Source: Pardosa pseudoannulata (Eukaryota; Arthropoda; Arachnida; Araneae; Lycosidae). From it: 64,000 bases of DNA. Positions within the stretch are counted from its first letter, which is position 1; each line of letters starts with the position of its first letter. The notes beneath the pieces are model-generated. The model was not told the DNA's origin, did no database searches, and worked only from the letters and a program-made list of their open reading frames with translations. Both the position numbers and the translations under genes were made by a program. Positions 51,701 to 58,175 of the stretch are shown piece by piece. The stretch spans positions 59,486,576 to 59,550,575 of the forward strand of contig CM063503.1 of assembly GCA_032207245.1 (NCBI GenBank), in the 5' to 3' direction.

Positions 51701-52953
51701 CCACTGATCAAATCATAAATGAAACTTTGGTATGAAAAGTAAACTTAGTATCTCTATTTGCTAGGAATTTTGTAAACAAATTATATTACTTGCAGGATAT
51801 TAACAGTTATCAAAATTACCTTTTTATGACCACTATGAAAATATTAACTTTTGTGTATATTGTTCTTTTAGGAAAAATTAAAGTATCCTGCAAATTATTA
51901 ATTCATTAAAATACTTTCCTTTGTTATTTAATAGGAGTACTATACGCAGACAGTCAGACAGCATTGATGGGTCACAAAGAAGTGGAAGAAGAACTGGGTA
52001 AGTTTATTTCTTTTAGTTTTTGACTAAGTAAAGTACTATTTTATTGTTAAGATTTTAAATATATAATACAGAGTTACTATGTTGATTAAAAAAGGGCTTT
52101 TAAAGCCCTTACTTTTCCTGCTGGTTCTTTAATTTTTAACAGCAACTTAATTTTAAGTAAATATGTAAAGGTGAGAACCAGGTAAGTATCATTAGCAAGA
52201 AATTATATAGTACGACCTGCCATAAAAGGAAGTCTCAACAAGATATTGTGATTCTATCTTTTTAGAACATATCACTGCAGAAGATATATTGAAAGAATTG
52301 TCTGTAAAAGCCAAATTATTAATTTTTTTCTAAGCTTTTTAATGTACTAATAGATGGTCTGTCTGTCAATTAGAGCATTAATAGAGCTTTACAAAATCAT
52401 TTAGTAAAGAAGTTTCCAGTGTTCAGTCATGGGTAATTTTGAACTGCAAATGTGCAAGCATTAATTGGTGTGGTTTCAATATTTTATTAAATAATGCTGT
52501 TAGGACATTACCTATTGATTATCGCTCCAGTGTTTGTTACACTGAAGTGGTTATTTAAAGATTCTCCTGCAAAGAGAACCATTTTTTTTTTAATTTAAAA
52601 AATGAAGCAACTTCCTGTAAAATTATGTAGTGCAGGGAAGATTAAAAGTTTCTTTCAACCATAATTTTTTTTTATTAGAATTGTTCATATAATCGAGTAT
52701 CCTTCAAAAGACTAAAAATTCCTTAGTTTTCAATTTCATAAACCTGTATAAACCCCATAATGAAATAATTTTTCCTTATGATCTGTAAGTATGAATGAAG
52801 TCTAATGTTTTTAATATTTTTTATAGTGCTAGTACTCCAATTGATCAAATCCGACAAAATCGATCAAGAGATGAGAGTGAGTATCCAGTGCCTCGTGGTC
52901 TTGTTCCAAAGAGTAAATCCTGCAAAATGAAAACAATAATCTGCAAAATGTGA
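29159..52953 (+). CDS. KIF3B-like: Kinesin-2 motor subunit, KIF3B/Klp68D-like, copy B (lacks exon 15)
   Basis: Seventeen exons: 29129-29167 (ATG at 29159), 30087-30172, 32512-32607, 33749-33870, 34006-34214, 38838-38917, 39495-39657, 40162-40382, 40559-40654, 42046-42226, 42309-42401, 43462-43566, 44962-45200, 49746-49853, 50793-50923, 51935-51997, 52827-52953. Numbered on the merged model, the P-loop GQTGAGKT is at residues 93-100, switch I NAHSSRSH at 206-213, switch II at 242-247 (DLAGRE, where the family has DLAGSE), a lysine-rich neck near 372-380, coiled coil to about 565, and the tail after that. The family role is heterotrimeric kinesin-2 transport along microtubules. A deletion in the intron after 49853 removed exon 15. 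Splicing 49853 to 50793 gives a stop at 50806-50808 and a protein of about 607 residues without the last part of the tail. Confidence 0.92.
30087..30172 (+). CDS. KIF3B-like: Kinesin exon 2 (start of motor domain)
   Basis: Encodes [20 protein letters not shown] and a few more residues. The VVVRCRPM strand and the nucleotide-pocket RCRP motif are typical of kinesin motors. The exon is 86 bp and ends in phase 2 at GTAAGT. Its counterpart is missing from copy A. Confidence 0.9.
31141..31260 (-). mobile_element. Old copy of the 62622-type SINE, copy B
   Basis: Partner of 24979-25098 in intron 2. It reads GGGACCTACTGCTTAAAGCC on the plus strand, matching GGGACCTACAGCTTAAAGCC of the complete element. 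Confidence 0.8.
32512..32607 (+). CDS. KIF3B-like: Kinesin exon 3 (motor domain)
   Basis: 96 bp, phase 2 in and out. It includes [12 protein letters not shown], matching the FTFDAVY strand of kinesin-2. The copy A equivalent is 23625-23720. Confidence 0.92.
33749..33870 (+). CDS. KIF3B-like: Kinesin exon 4 (P-loop)
   Basis: 122 bp, ending in phase 1. It carries [20 protein letters not shown] followed by [11 protein letters not shown], the ATP-binding P-loop. The copy A equivalent is 22364-22485. Confidence 0.96.
34006..34214 (+). CDS. KIF3B-like: Kinesin exon 5 (motor domain)
   Basis: 209 bp, ending in phase 0. It includes [19 protein letters not shown] and [17 protein letters not shown], which match KIF3B closely. 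The copy A equivalent is 22020-22228. The next intron is the longest of the gene, about 4.6 kb. Confidence 0.96.
34603..34645. repeat. Poly(A) insertion with short flanking duplication, copy B only
   Basis: About 32 A plus a few bases lie between AACTGCTTCTT and a near-copy AACTGTTTCTT. Copy A has a single copy of this motif and no poly(A) at the matching site (about 21630). This fits a retrotransposition event that inserted little more than a poly(A) tail, though slippage cannot be excluded. Confidence 0.7.
35469..35518. repeat. (TA)n microsatellite in the long intron, copy B
   Basis: About 50 bp of TA just upstream of the short ORF at 35535. It is shorter than in copy A and lacks the TG part. 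Confidence 0.95.
35535..35674 (+). other. Short ORF in the long kinesin intron, copy B; possible relic of a nested gene
   Basis: Starts [20 protein letters not shown] and runs 46 codons to a stop. About 200 bp upstream lie GATTTGTTGTCACGTCACAG-type CRE-like sequence and, in copy A, an inverted CCAAT box. In copy A (ATG at 20710, minus strand) the first 20 or so residues are identical but an extra T changes the frame after SMFSF. I do not recognise the protein. It could be a retrocopied 5' end of another gene or chance. Confidence 0.3.
37074..37261 (-). pseudogene. Decayed THAP zinc-finger segment, copy B
   Basis: Partner of 18983-19170 with the same interrupted frames. Upstream on the same strand is GTTTGTGACATCACAATTCA, a CRE-like site near 37391-37410 that may belong to the source gene. 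Confidence 0.65.
38498..38563. repeat. 33-bp tandem duplication, copy B only
   Basis: CAGAATATTGAGGGATTGTT and the bases after it occur twice in a row with a 33-bp period. Copy A has one copy (about 17710-17745). Confidence 0.92.
38713..38780. repeat. (TA)n microsatellite upstream of kinesin exon 6, copy B
   Basis: A TA tract with a GTATG interruption, ending about 60 bp upstream of exon 6. The arrangement of interruptions differs from copy A. Confidence 0.95.
38838..38917 (+). CDS. KIF3B-like: Kinesin exon 6 (motor domain)
   Basis: 80 bp, ending in phase 2. It encodes [20 protein letters not shown] then KRNRSIG, leading into the switch I helix. The copy A equivalent is 17354-17433. Confidence 0.93.
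39495..39657 (+). CDS. KIF3B-like: Kinesin exon 7 (switch I and switch II)
   Basis: 163 bp. Switch I NAHSSRSH is intact. Switch II reads [10 protein letters not shown], with arginine (AGA at 39628-39630) in place of the nearly invariant serine. Copy A has the same AGA codon (16639-16641), so a sequencing error is unlikely. The copy A equivalent is 16612-16774. Confidence 0.96.
40162..40382 (+). CDS. KIF3B-like: Kinesin exon 8 (microtubule-binding part of the motor)
   Basis: 221 bp. It carries [38 protein letters not shown] and the ETITTLR segment typical of kinesins. The start, GFTQKES, departs from the usual GERLKEA before the INLSLSALG motif. The copy A equivalent is 15887-16107. Confidence 0.96.
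40559..40654 (+). CDS. KIF3B-like: Kinesin exon 9 (end of motor, neck linker)
   Basis: 96 bp encoding [20 protein letters not shown] and then the start of the neck helix (KYKEEISR). The [10 protein letters not shown] plus DPKDA combination is diagnostic of KIF3B/KIF3C-type kinesin-2. The copy A equivalent is 15615-15710. Confidence 0.96.
42046..42226 (+). CDS. KIF3B-like: Kinesin exon 10 (neck and start of coiled coil)
   Basis: 181 bp. It starts [19 protein letters not shown], a basic cluster, but the long acidic stretch seen in vertebrate KIF3B before this cluster is absent. It continues as charged coiled coil. The copy A equivalent is 14045-14225. Confidence 0.93.
42309..42401 (+). CDS. 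KIF3B-like: Kinesin exon 11 (stalk coiled coil)
   Basis: 93 bp, phase 0 on both sides, encoding the charged helix [20 protein letters not shown] and onwards. The copy A equivalent is 13870-13962. Confidence 0.93.
42711..42766 (+). mobile_element. Tail fragment of the 62622-type SINE, copy B
   Basis: Partner of 13502-13562 in the intron between exons 11 and 12. It shows AGCCCTCTTGTAAAAAAAGT and CTCCCAACCAAACC, the reverse complement of the family tail. Confidence 0.75.
43462..43566 (+). CDS. KIF3B-like: Kinesin exon 12 (stalk coiled coil)
   Basis: 105 bp, phase 0 on both sides. [20 protein letters not shown] resembles the LEKKVIVGGVDLL region of KIF3B, where a GG interrupts the coil. The copy A equivalent is 12702-12806. 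Confidence 0.93.
44040..44260 (-). mobile_element. Degenerate tRNA-derived SINE candidate, copy B
   Basis: Reverse-complement partner of 12020-12225 in the intron between exons 12 and 13, with the same B-box-like block GGGAATCAAACTCAAACCC seen from the plus strand. Confidence 0.4.
44962..45200 (+). CDS. KIF3B-like: Kinesin exon 13 (stalk coiled coil)
   Basis: 239 bp, ending in phase 2. [18 protein letters not shown] matches the KTKKLKKVW segment of KIF3B, followed by the helix ending LTRDIKLT. The copy A equivalent is 11069-11307. The intron after it holds the repeat array and the retrotransposon insertion. Confidence 0.95.
45664..45710. repeat. Poly(T)/poly(A) tract, copy B
   Basis: Eight T then about 39 A; partner of 10569-10606. 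Confidence 0.9.
46240..46454. repeat. Tandem array, copy B, part before the insertion
   Basis: Reverse-complement partner of about 9825-10040. It ends in the target duplication ATATAAAGAAA at 46444-46454. Confidence 0.75.
46455..47743 (+). mobile_element. 5'-truncated non-LTR retrotransposon, present only in copy B
   Basis: A 1289-bp insertion, absent from the same place in copy A (empty site at 9827-9837). It is flanked by the 11-bp direct repeat ATATAAAGAAA (46444-46454 and 47744-47754). The 5' end begins within the end of a reverse transcriptase, where [16 protein letters not shown] resembles the usual AMR(S/T)TP...LLGL segment. RNase H, a zinc-knuckle-like end, a short GC-rich 3' UTR and a tail of ATCTA repeats follow. 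All of this fits target-primed reverse transcription by an I/Jockey/R1-like LINE with an RNase H domain. It is much GC-richer than the surrounding intron. Confidence 0.95.
46619..47611 (+). CDS. Retrotransposon ORF2 C-terminus: RNase H plus zinc-knuckle region
   Basis: A 330-residue open frame. The RNase H acidic residues are visible in order: [25 protein letters not shown], and [18 protein letters not shown]. Downstream, [18 protein letters not shown] is the Cys/His motif found at the end of ORF2 in RNase H-bearing LINEs. The first residues are not a true start. The frame continues the reverse transcriptase end lying upstream in another frame (about 46455-46660), so a frameshift near 46620-46660 separates the two. 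The copy is therefore a truncated, inactive fragment inside a kinesin intron. RNase H in such elements removes the RNA template during reverse transcription. Confidence 0.93.
   Translation: MYKFNNRITGHPSLTMISDWMFKKFTFTDNFNVVFPSRREWEEPCKLLTRADEVWFTDGSKTSSGTGSGAFCVTRNIRISFSLGKLASVFQAEVAAILACANNCIARGVAKRRLKIFSDSQAALMALHKYCFSSKIVWDCYRTINQLAMVNKVTLVWVPGHCGIFGNEVADDLAKYGSELPFIGPEPVLGLPHIVVRRTVRDLLMGETYNDWLDSNNQRQSKELNQGYPWLRAKELLRLSRKELRVAIGLLTGHCCLKRHLNIIGIIDNPVCRGCHMAEESPSHILCECEYYCAKRFEFLGYHFIEPWELVNFPVKLLLRFISAIGLSEI
47755..48240. repeat. Tandem array, copy B, part after the insertion
   Basis: Continuation of the same degenerate array as 9360-9826 in copy A, after the retrotransposon and the second target duplication. 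Confidence 0.75.
49746..49853 (+). CDS. KIF3B-like: Kinesin exon 14 (start of tail)
   Basis: 108 bp. [20 protein letters not shown] corresponds to the LIIENFIPLEEK tail motif of KIF3B. The exon ends AAC GA at GTGAGT, in phase 2. The copy A equivalent is 7722-7829. In copy B the following intron carries the deletion that removed exon 15. Confidence 0.95.
50793..50923 (+). CDS. KIF3B-like: Kinesin exon 16 (tail)
   Basis: 131 bp; its natural entry is phase 0, giving [16 protein letters not shown], similar to AENIVLLELDMP of KIF3B. Entered from exon 14 in phase 2, as copy B forces, it gives E-G-K-I-S and a stop at 50806-50808. The copy A equivalent is 5566-5696. Confidence 0.9.
51243..51290. repeat. 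(AAT)n/(ATT)n trinucleotide tract, copy B
   Basis: Partner of 5201-5248 with a different repeat number and an AGT interruption. Confidence 0.9.
51935..51997 (+). CDS. KIF3B-like: Kinesin exon 17 (tail)
   Basis: 63 bp encoding [20 protein letters not shown], a basic and serine-rich tail segment, in phase 2 on both sides. The copy A equivalent is 4499-4561. Confidence 0.88.
52827..52953 (+). CDS. KIF3B-like: Kinesin exon 18 with stop codon
   Basis: 127 bp ending with TGA at 52951-52953. [13 protein letters not shown] matches the SRGLVPK end of KIF3B; 13 further residues ([13 protein letters not shown]) follow. The copy A equivalent is 3550-3676. Confidence 0.92.
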
Positions 52954-53750
52954 TACATGTATTTAAAAGATATTTATTTTCTTTTGTGATATCAGAATTT
53001 TAGATATGTTGCTTAAAATGCTATTATAATTTGATAGTTTTTGCAACTCACACACAGGTATTAAAATCTGTCTTCAGATTTAATGAATACTTGCAATTTG
53101 TTACACATTTTATTTCTATTATTGTAGGAAGAAATTTGTAAATTGGCAGTTGGTCTCTGTTACCCTGAGTTGATCAAAATTGCCCATTACTACTTATACT
53201 TACTATTTAAAAATTAATTTATTTTTATTTAAATTATATTCTAAAATTGTGTGATATGCATTGTATCTTGCAAAAAGTTGTGAATTGTTTTTGTTTAAGC
53301 AGGGATGTGTTGTTGCGCATTGTTTTGTATAGACTTTTTTATAATCAAGACTATATGTCCAACTCTTGAAACTTATGTACAAAGGTACTGAAAGTTCTAA
53401 GAACTATTACTCAGTGTGTTGACCTAAGATCACACAATTTTTTATGTGCCTTTCAATTGTCACGTAATATTTAAAGTTTGTAATTATTGCTGATTTTCAG
53501 TGTTTTAATTAATTTTTGATTTTGTTTTGTCTTTGTAATTATTTCAAAGAATTTCCTCCATTTAAATGGTCCTGTTGCTGAAGTGTTCCCTCAGCCAATT
53601 TTTCATGTCATAGCCAATTTCAGAACTTCTTATTTTGTAGACTTGTCCTACTCTTTGAGATGTGTTGAGTGGTTAAACTGTTTCTGAATAATGTATTAAT
53701 AGGTTAAATATATTCTATTATATTAAATGATTTAGAAATAGAAAATGGAA

Positions 53751-53753
<3 letters not shown>

Positions 53754-53820
<67 letters not shown>
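53754..53820. repeat. (TA)n microsatellite downstream of the kinesin, copy B
   Basis: About 67 bp of TA dinucleotides, about 80 bp before the gap at 53901. Its length differs from the copy A partner. Confidence 0.97.
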
Positions 53821-53823
<3 letters not shown>

Positions 53824-53900
53824 CTCATTGAAAGGGACTTCTTATGAATTTTACTGTTTTTCAGACATATTGAATTCTGCTGCAAATCTTCCAAGGAATT

Positions 53901-54000
53901 NNNNNNNNNNNNNNNNNNNNNNNNNNNNNNNNNNNNNNNNNNNNNNNNNNNNNNNNNNNNNNNNNNNNNNNNNNNNNNNNNNNNNNNNNNNNNNNNNNNN
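53901..54000. other. Assembly gap of 100 N
   Basis: Second placeholder gap of exactly 100 N. Arm B similarity to arm A runs to base 53900; arm A continues past the matching point (2606) with different sequence. Block C, after the gap, is unrelated to that continuation, so its adjacency to block B is unproven. Confidence 0.99.
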
Positions 54001-54492
54001 TTTTTATTAAGGCATACAAATTAATAATGTTTTTTCTTTTAAATTGAAATATATCATTTCACATGTTTATCTCAATGACTAGTTTGTTCTAAAAATATCT
54101 TTAAAACAGTTTGTAAGTCGCTTTCTTTAATACATTGTAGAAAACTAATGTACAAATTCATAAATATGAAACCAGTCATATTTATGAAATCATGTCAATT
54201 TTTCTTTCCAAAGACGATGTTGAAAAATTTAATTATTTGTGATTCAATTCAATTAGCTGCGAAACACTGATTTTATGAAATGCCATCATAACTGTTTATA
54301 CTACTTGAAAAAATATTGTATATCGAAAAAAGCTAACGATTAAAAGTATTACAAAAAAATGATTTAAAAAATGAATTAACTAGCTTAATACAGAAAACTA
54401 CTGGAGAACTTAAAAGATATAATTGCAAACGATGTGAGCTCCTGCACACTGATAGATATGGTATCATAGGTACTGTAATGATACAGCTTTAG
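54001..54492. other. Start of block C; nothing recognised
   Basis: AT-rich sequence between the second gap and the MITE. It does not match the sequence that follows the kinesin in block A (below 2606). Confidence 0.5.
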
Positions 54493-54500
54493 AAGAGTAA

Positions 54501-55226
54501 TAGGGCTTCGAACCGTAATTTTTTTTATTCCGGTTTTCGTTCCGGTTCAACTAAAAAATTAATATCGGTTCAGTTCCGGTTTTCGCTCCGCCAAAAATAA
54601 CTGTTTTCGTTTCAGTTCCAAATGAATAATTTCATTTTATGTATATTCTTATTTGTACTAAAAATGTAATTCTATCAAAATTTAGAAGATTTTATTCTTT
54701 TTTTAATTGGTACACTATGTGAATTGATACAAACAGCAGGTACGATAAGAGCGGCGAGCATTGGCATTGTTATCCATTATCAAAATCGCATTTGACAACT
54801 AGGTTCATGATTACCCACATTCGTCGTTTGACTCTCACATCGTGCACTTGGCCTTACAATAATTATGTAAAAAATATATTATTTATTTAACATATGAAAA
54901 TTGCCTCTAATTATTAATATATCTTCTAACGTGGTTTCACTGAGATTACTTCTGTTGTCTCGGAGAATAAATTTCAACACTAACTTGTGTAGCTGGAGCT
55001 GCCGAAACCACCATTGCAATCTTATACAAGTGCGAATATGTAATTATAAAGTTGACGTTAAATTAGAAAATATTGATAAGTTGGTAACAGTAACAAAATC
55101 ACTGAAAGATATATCGAACCGAAATAAACCGATATTTTTTTCGGTTCAGTTCCGGTTTTCGTTCCGACCAAAATAACGGTTTTTTCCGGTTTTCGGTTTT
55201 CGGTTCAGTTCCGGTTCGAAGCCCTG
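54501..55226. mobile_element. Non-autonomous hAT-type element (MITE), 726 bp
   Basis: Terminal inverted repeats TAGGGCTTCGAACCG and CGGTTCGAAGCCCTG (the outermost base differs) are flanked by the perfect 8-bp duplication AAGAGTAA at 54493-54500 and 55227-55234. An 8-bp duplication and (C/T)AGGG ends are typical of the hAT superfamily. Both ends carry many subterminal CGGTTTTCG / TTCCGGTT motifs, as expected for transposase-binding sites. No transposase is encoded; open frames inside look random. Confidence 0.92.
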
Positions 55227-55234
55227 AAGAGTAA

Positions 55235-55800
55235 ATATTTTGGTAGCGGTTGAATGGTGTTACTTAAAAGACTCATGATGACAACGACATCAATGAAAAA
55301 TCTTTTTTAAATTATGAAGGATATTCATTTCTGTTTACAGCATATATACATTTGTACAGCTAGGGAGAGCATCCTCGCTCTTCGAAGACTTAAAATTGCC
55401 TCGTCTCACAAAGAATCTCTGTCTACCTTGAAGTCATTCGCAACACGAACTTCCTTCTCTGGAGGGAACAGCCATGGAGAGAAGGAAGGGCAACACACAT
55501 CCAGCTCCAAAAAGGACAACGTTTAGTGCGCAAATCAATGTCCCAAATTGGAGAATATTGAGGTGAGGGAAGGCAATACTTTCATGAGTGCATTCGGAGT
55601 AGGAGGGATGGGATAAAGTTTATTTTGTAAGAAATGTTTTGGAAGAGATACAAATATTTAGTGAGACAAAATTAAAAATAAAATCTTCTCATGGGCTCCC
55701 AAAATACCTGGGCCAGGTACTTTGGGACTGCTAATCCCCCACATCCACACACACACAAAAAAAAAAGCAACCATGATACTCTATATCTCTATAATTATAA
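55235..55800. other. GC-richer segment ending in a (CA)n and A-rich tail
   Basis: Holds an open frame of 70 codons (55314-55526) without recognised motifs. An imperfect inverted repeat follows (CTCCCAAAATACCTGG near 55696, CCAGGTACTTTGGGA near 55713), then CACACACACACA and an A run near 55740-55767. The tail suggests the 3' end of an old retroelement. I cannot name it. Confidence 0.35.
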
Positions 55801-55869
55801 TAAATTAAATTTATAATAAATTTCATACATTTGTTTAGTTAAATAAGCATTTTTTATATTAAAAAATAT

Positions 55870-56440
55870 ATTTCAATTAAATTAAGGAAATCATCGAGTA
55901 ATATAAACGGGTTAAAAAATTGGAATGCTCTCAACACTCTTCATGTAGGTATCAAAAACATGTGCACGTAACCTCGAAATTAAATTCTAAATATTTAATG
56001 GTATTTTACTTATTTATTTTTTATTTTTTTATACCTTAACAAACAGAAAAAATATTCCTACCTAGGTTTGCTTCGTCAAGAACTTTATCATCAAATAGTT
56101 TTACCTCAGTAAATCGTAATTAATGGTATTTTATTTATTTATTATTTATTTTTTATACCTTAACAAACTGGAAAAAGATCAATTAACGTAAGGAAATCAT
56201 CATAATAATATAAACGGGCTAAAAATTTGGAGTGCTCTCAACATCCTTCATGTAGGTATCAAAAACATGAGCAAGTAACCTCGGAATGAAATTCCATATA
56301 TTTAATGGTATTTTACTTATTTATTTTTATATTTTTTTATACCTTAACAAACAGGAAAAAGATTCCAACCTAGGTTTGCTTCGTCAAGAATTTTATCATC
56401 AAATAGTTTTACCTCAGTATATCGTAATTCATGCATACAA
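55870..56440. repeat. Tandem duplication, period about 306 bp
   Basis: AAGGAAATCATC, TATAAACGGG, CTTCATGTAGGTATCAAAAA and CCTAGGTTTGCTTCGTCAAG all recur about 306 bp later (first copy from 55884, second from 56190). The sub-block TTAATGGTATTTTA...ATACCTTAACAAAC occurs three times. The copies differ by several substitutions and small indels, so the duplication is not recent. Confidence 0.88.
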
Positions 56441-56484
56441 GCATAAACAACAATAGTAATTAATGAGAAAATGATAATACATCA

Positions 56485-56562
56485 GTAAGATCAGAAAGAT
56501 TGCAAGAATTGTTTACAATATAAGTAAGATCAGAAAGATTGTAAGAATTGTTTACAATATAT
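56485..56562. repeat. 39-bp tandem duplication
   Basis: GTAAGATCAGAAAGATTG and the 21 bases after it occur twice with a 39-bp period and about one mismatch (GCAAG / GTAAG). Confidence 0.92.
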
Positions 56563-57367
56563 ATGTTAAATTTGGTATCAAAAGTAATTATTATTCAAAC
56601 ATTCAAAGCAATCTAAATTATTTAATAAGACCAGTAATAATAATAAATTTTAAACCGAAACACAGGTAGATGATTCATTTTTCTATGTTAAGGTTTAACG
56701 ACCTACTGGAATTTTCAAGGTTTTTCAGGGGAACGGAAAGCTGATATAAACAAAGTGAAACGAAGCATGAAGATAATTTTAAAGAACATTTTTAAAAGAA
56801 AATATTTGAGAAGTAGGCATGAGTACACGGATAAACATAGAACGGCAACCTTTATGTTGCCGTTCAGCTTGGGTCAATTTTGATCAAATACAATGCCGCT
56901 TCTGCCTTGTAAATACATTACTTTAAAAATCAAACAAGATTTTTTTTTTGCCAATTTAGAATATAAAACAACATACCTTAAAGCATTCCTAGTTGAACTT
57001 GTTTTTAATCAAGAATTTTCAGCTATCTTAGATAATAAATATAAAAAATAAATTTAAATAAATAATTATTTTACTGGAAGTAATTTATTTATTTTGCAAA
57101 CAGCAGACATATCAAAAGAAGCTTTATTTCTTGCTTCGGGAATGCATGGATTAAAAAGTTTAGACTGGTTTTCTTGTTTTTTGCTACATAACAAATTTAT
57201 GCAAAATTGGCATATAGTGGGGATACATGAATATATTACAGTATACATTTTTTATTATATAAGAAGAAAAAGCACAAAATTAATTTATTAAATAGAAATA
57301 TATTACAGTTATTGGGTGAGAAATATATATATATATATTCTTAATCAATGGTACGCTCAGGGACTAC
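56563..57367. other. Intergenic, nothing recognised
   Basis: AT-rich sequence with short opposing open frames at 57066-57291 and a TA run near 57327-57339. No motif or splice context supports a gene. Confidence 0.45.
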
Positions 57368-57930
57368 TTGAGAAACCATTACAGATGTGAGAAGGAAATT
57401 TTAATAAGAAATCACAGAGCTGTAGCTCTTTGGTCACGACGAACAATGAGTAGCAATCTTCGCTCTCCTCTGGAATCGATCCGACGTGGACGACACGTCG
57501 TTTCACCATCCCTTCATCAATTTCGATATGTACTCACAATAACTGCACTCAAACAGCCCTTTAAACACGCCGTTTCTGAAATTGATGTTCCAAAGAAACG
57601 AAAAAGAGGACTCACTAGCGAAGGAAGTCACAACCCACTGACAGACACCAAACTTCTTCCGCTCCCCCACTCCCACATTAAGATGCATTTTTCAAAAGAA
57701 CTACACAACTTGGGGAAGATAGAATGGGATAATGATACGATTGGCAGGCACCTGTTTGAGTTCCTCCCAAAAGTTTCTAGCAAAAGACTGTTTGGCTTGC
57801 CTGCTGTAAACGTCCTACTGAAGGGTCACAGGTCCTTCCCGGCTTACCTTGCAAGGTTTAATCTAGTACCCCAGGCCCAGTGTGTTTGCGGAGAGGAGGG
57901 AACGGCAACCCAGAGAGCAAATTTTGTTTG
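57368..57930 (+). pseudogene. Fragment of non-LTR retrotransposon ORF2 C-terminus
   Basis: The frame reads LPLPHSHIKMHFSKEL, WDNDTIGRHLFEFLPKVSS, LLKGHRSFPAYLARFNL and CVCGEEGTATQ. The WD...GR..F.F.P.V, LL.GH..F..YL.RF and C.CGEE blocks in this order are the post-RNase H tail of LINE ORF2 proteins. The zinc motif lacks its second half (no H...C), and the frame then runs into minisatellite sequence, so the copy is broken. It is a different family from the insertion at 46455. The true left border is not visible. Confidence 0.7.
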
Positions 57931-57939
57931 CTTTGCTGT

Positions 57940-58175
57940 CTTGCTTTGCAAGCCTGCAAACTTGCAGCAAGTTCAGCATTACAAGTCTGCAAGTTTGAAA
58001 CAAGATTGCAGCAAATCTACGCAAACTTCGAAGTCACCATACCTCCAACTTGCAGCAAACTTGACCTCCAACTGACAGCAAACTTGTCATGCAAGTTACG
58101 ATACACTTGTCGTGCAAGTTTGCAGCAAACTTGTCATATCAAATTTGCAGCACGTTCATTGCAAACCACAGTTGG
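57940..58175. repeat. Degenerate CAAGTTTGC minisatellite with palindromic units
   Basis: Repeated GCAAACTTG and CAAGTTTGC words on both strands, including the near-perfect palindrome CAAGTTTGCAGCAAACTTG near 58115. Spacing is irregular (roughly 20-45 bp). A shorter outlier, GCAAGTTTGTCTTGTCAAAT, lies near 58303. Confidence 0.8.

Larger units (their letters stand above)
31042..53900. repeat. Arm B of the inverted duplication
   Basis: This is the partner of 2606-25197. It belongs to block B, which also holds 25298-31041: the 5' end and upstream region of the kinesin, which arm A lacks. It carries a 1.29-kb retrotransposon insertion (46455-47743), a poly(A) insertion near 34603-34645, a 33-bp duplication near 38501-38563, and a deletion of about 1.08 kb at 50004/50005 relative to arm A. 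Confidence 0.95.

Noticed and set aside
3550..52953. Two divergently transcribed kinesin paralogues sharing a central promoter
   Set aside because: Copy A has no exons 1-2, the arms match in introns and simple repeats, and the similarity breaks exactly at assembly gaps. An unmerged overlap explains this better.
53819..54010. Open frame running into the second N gap
   Set aside because: Created by unknown bases and AT-rich 3' flank; the copy A equivalent at 2550-2756 is non-coding TA repeat and flank.
54901..55176. 91-codon open frame inside the MITE
   Set aside because: No transposase motif; it overlaps the subterminal repeats.
57940..58175. CRISPR-like array
   Set aside because: The repeats are short, irregularly spaced and palindromic with no unique spacers, and the DNA is animal.
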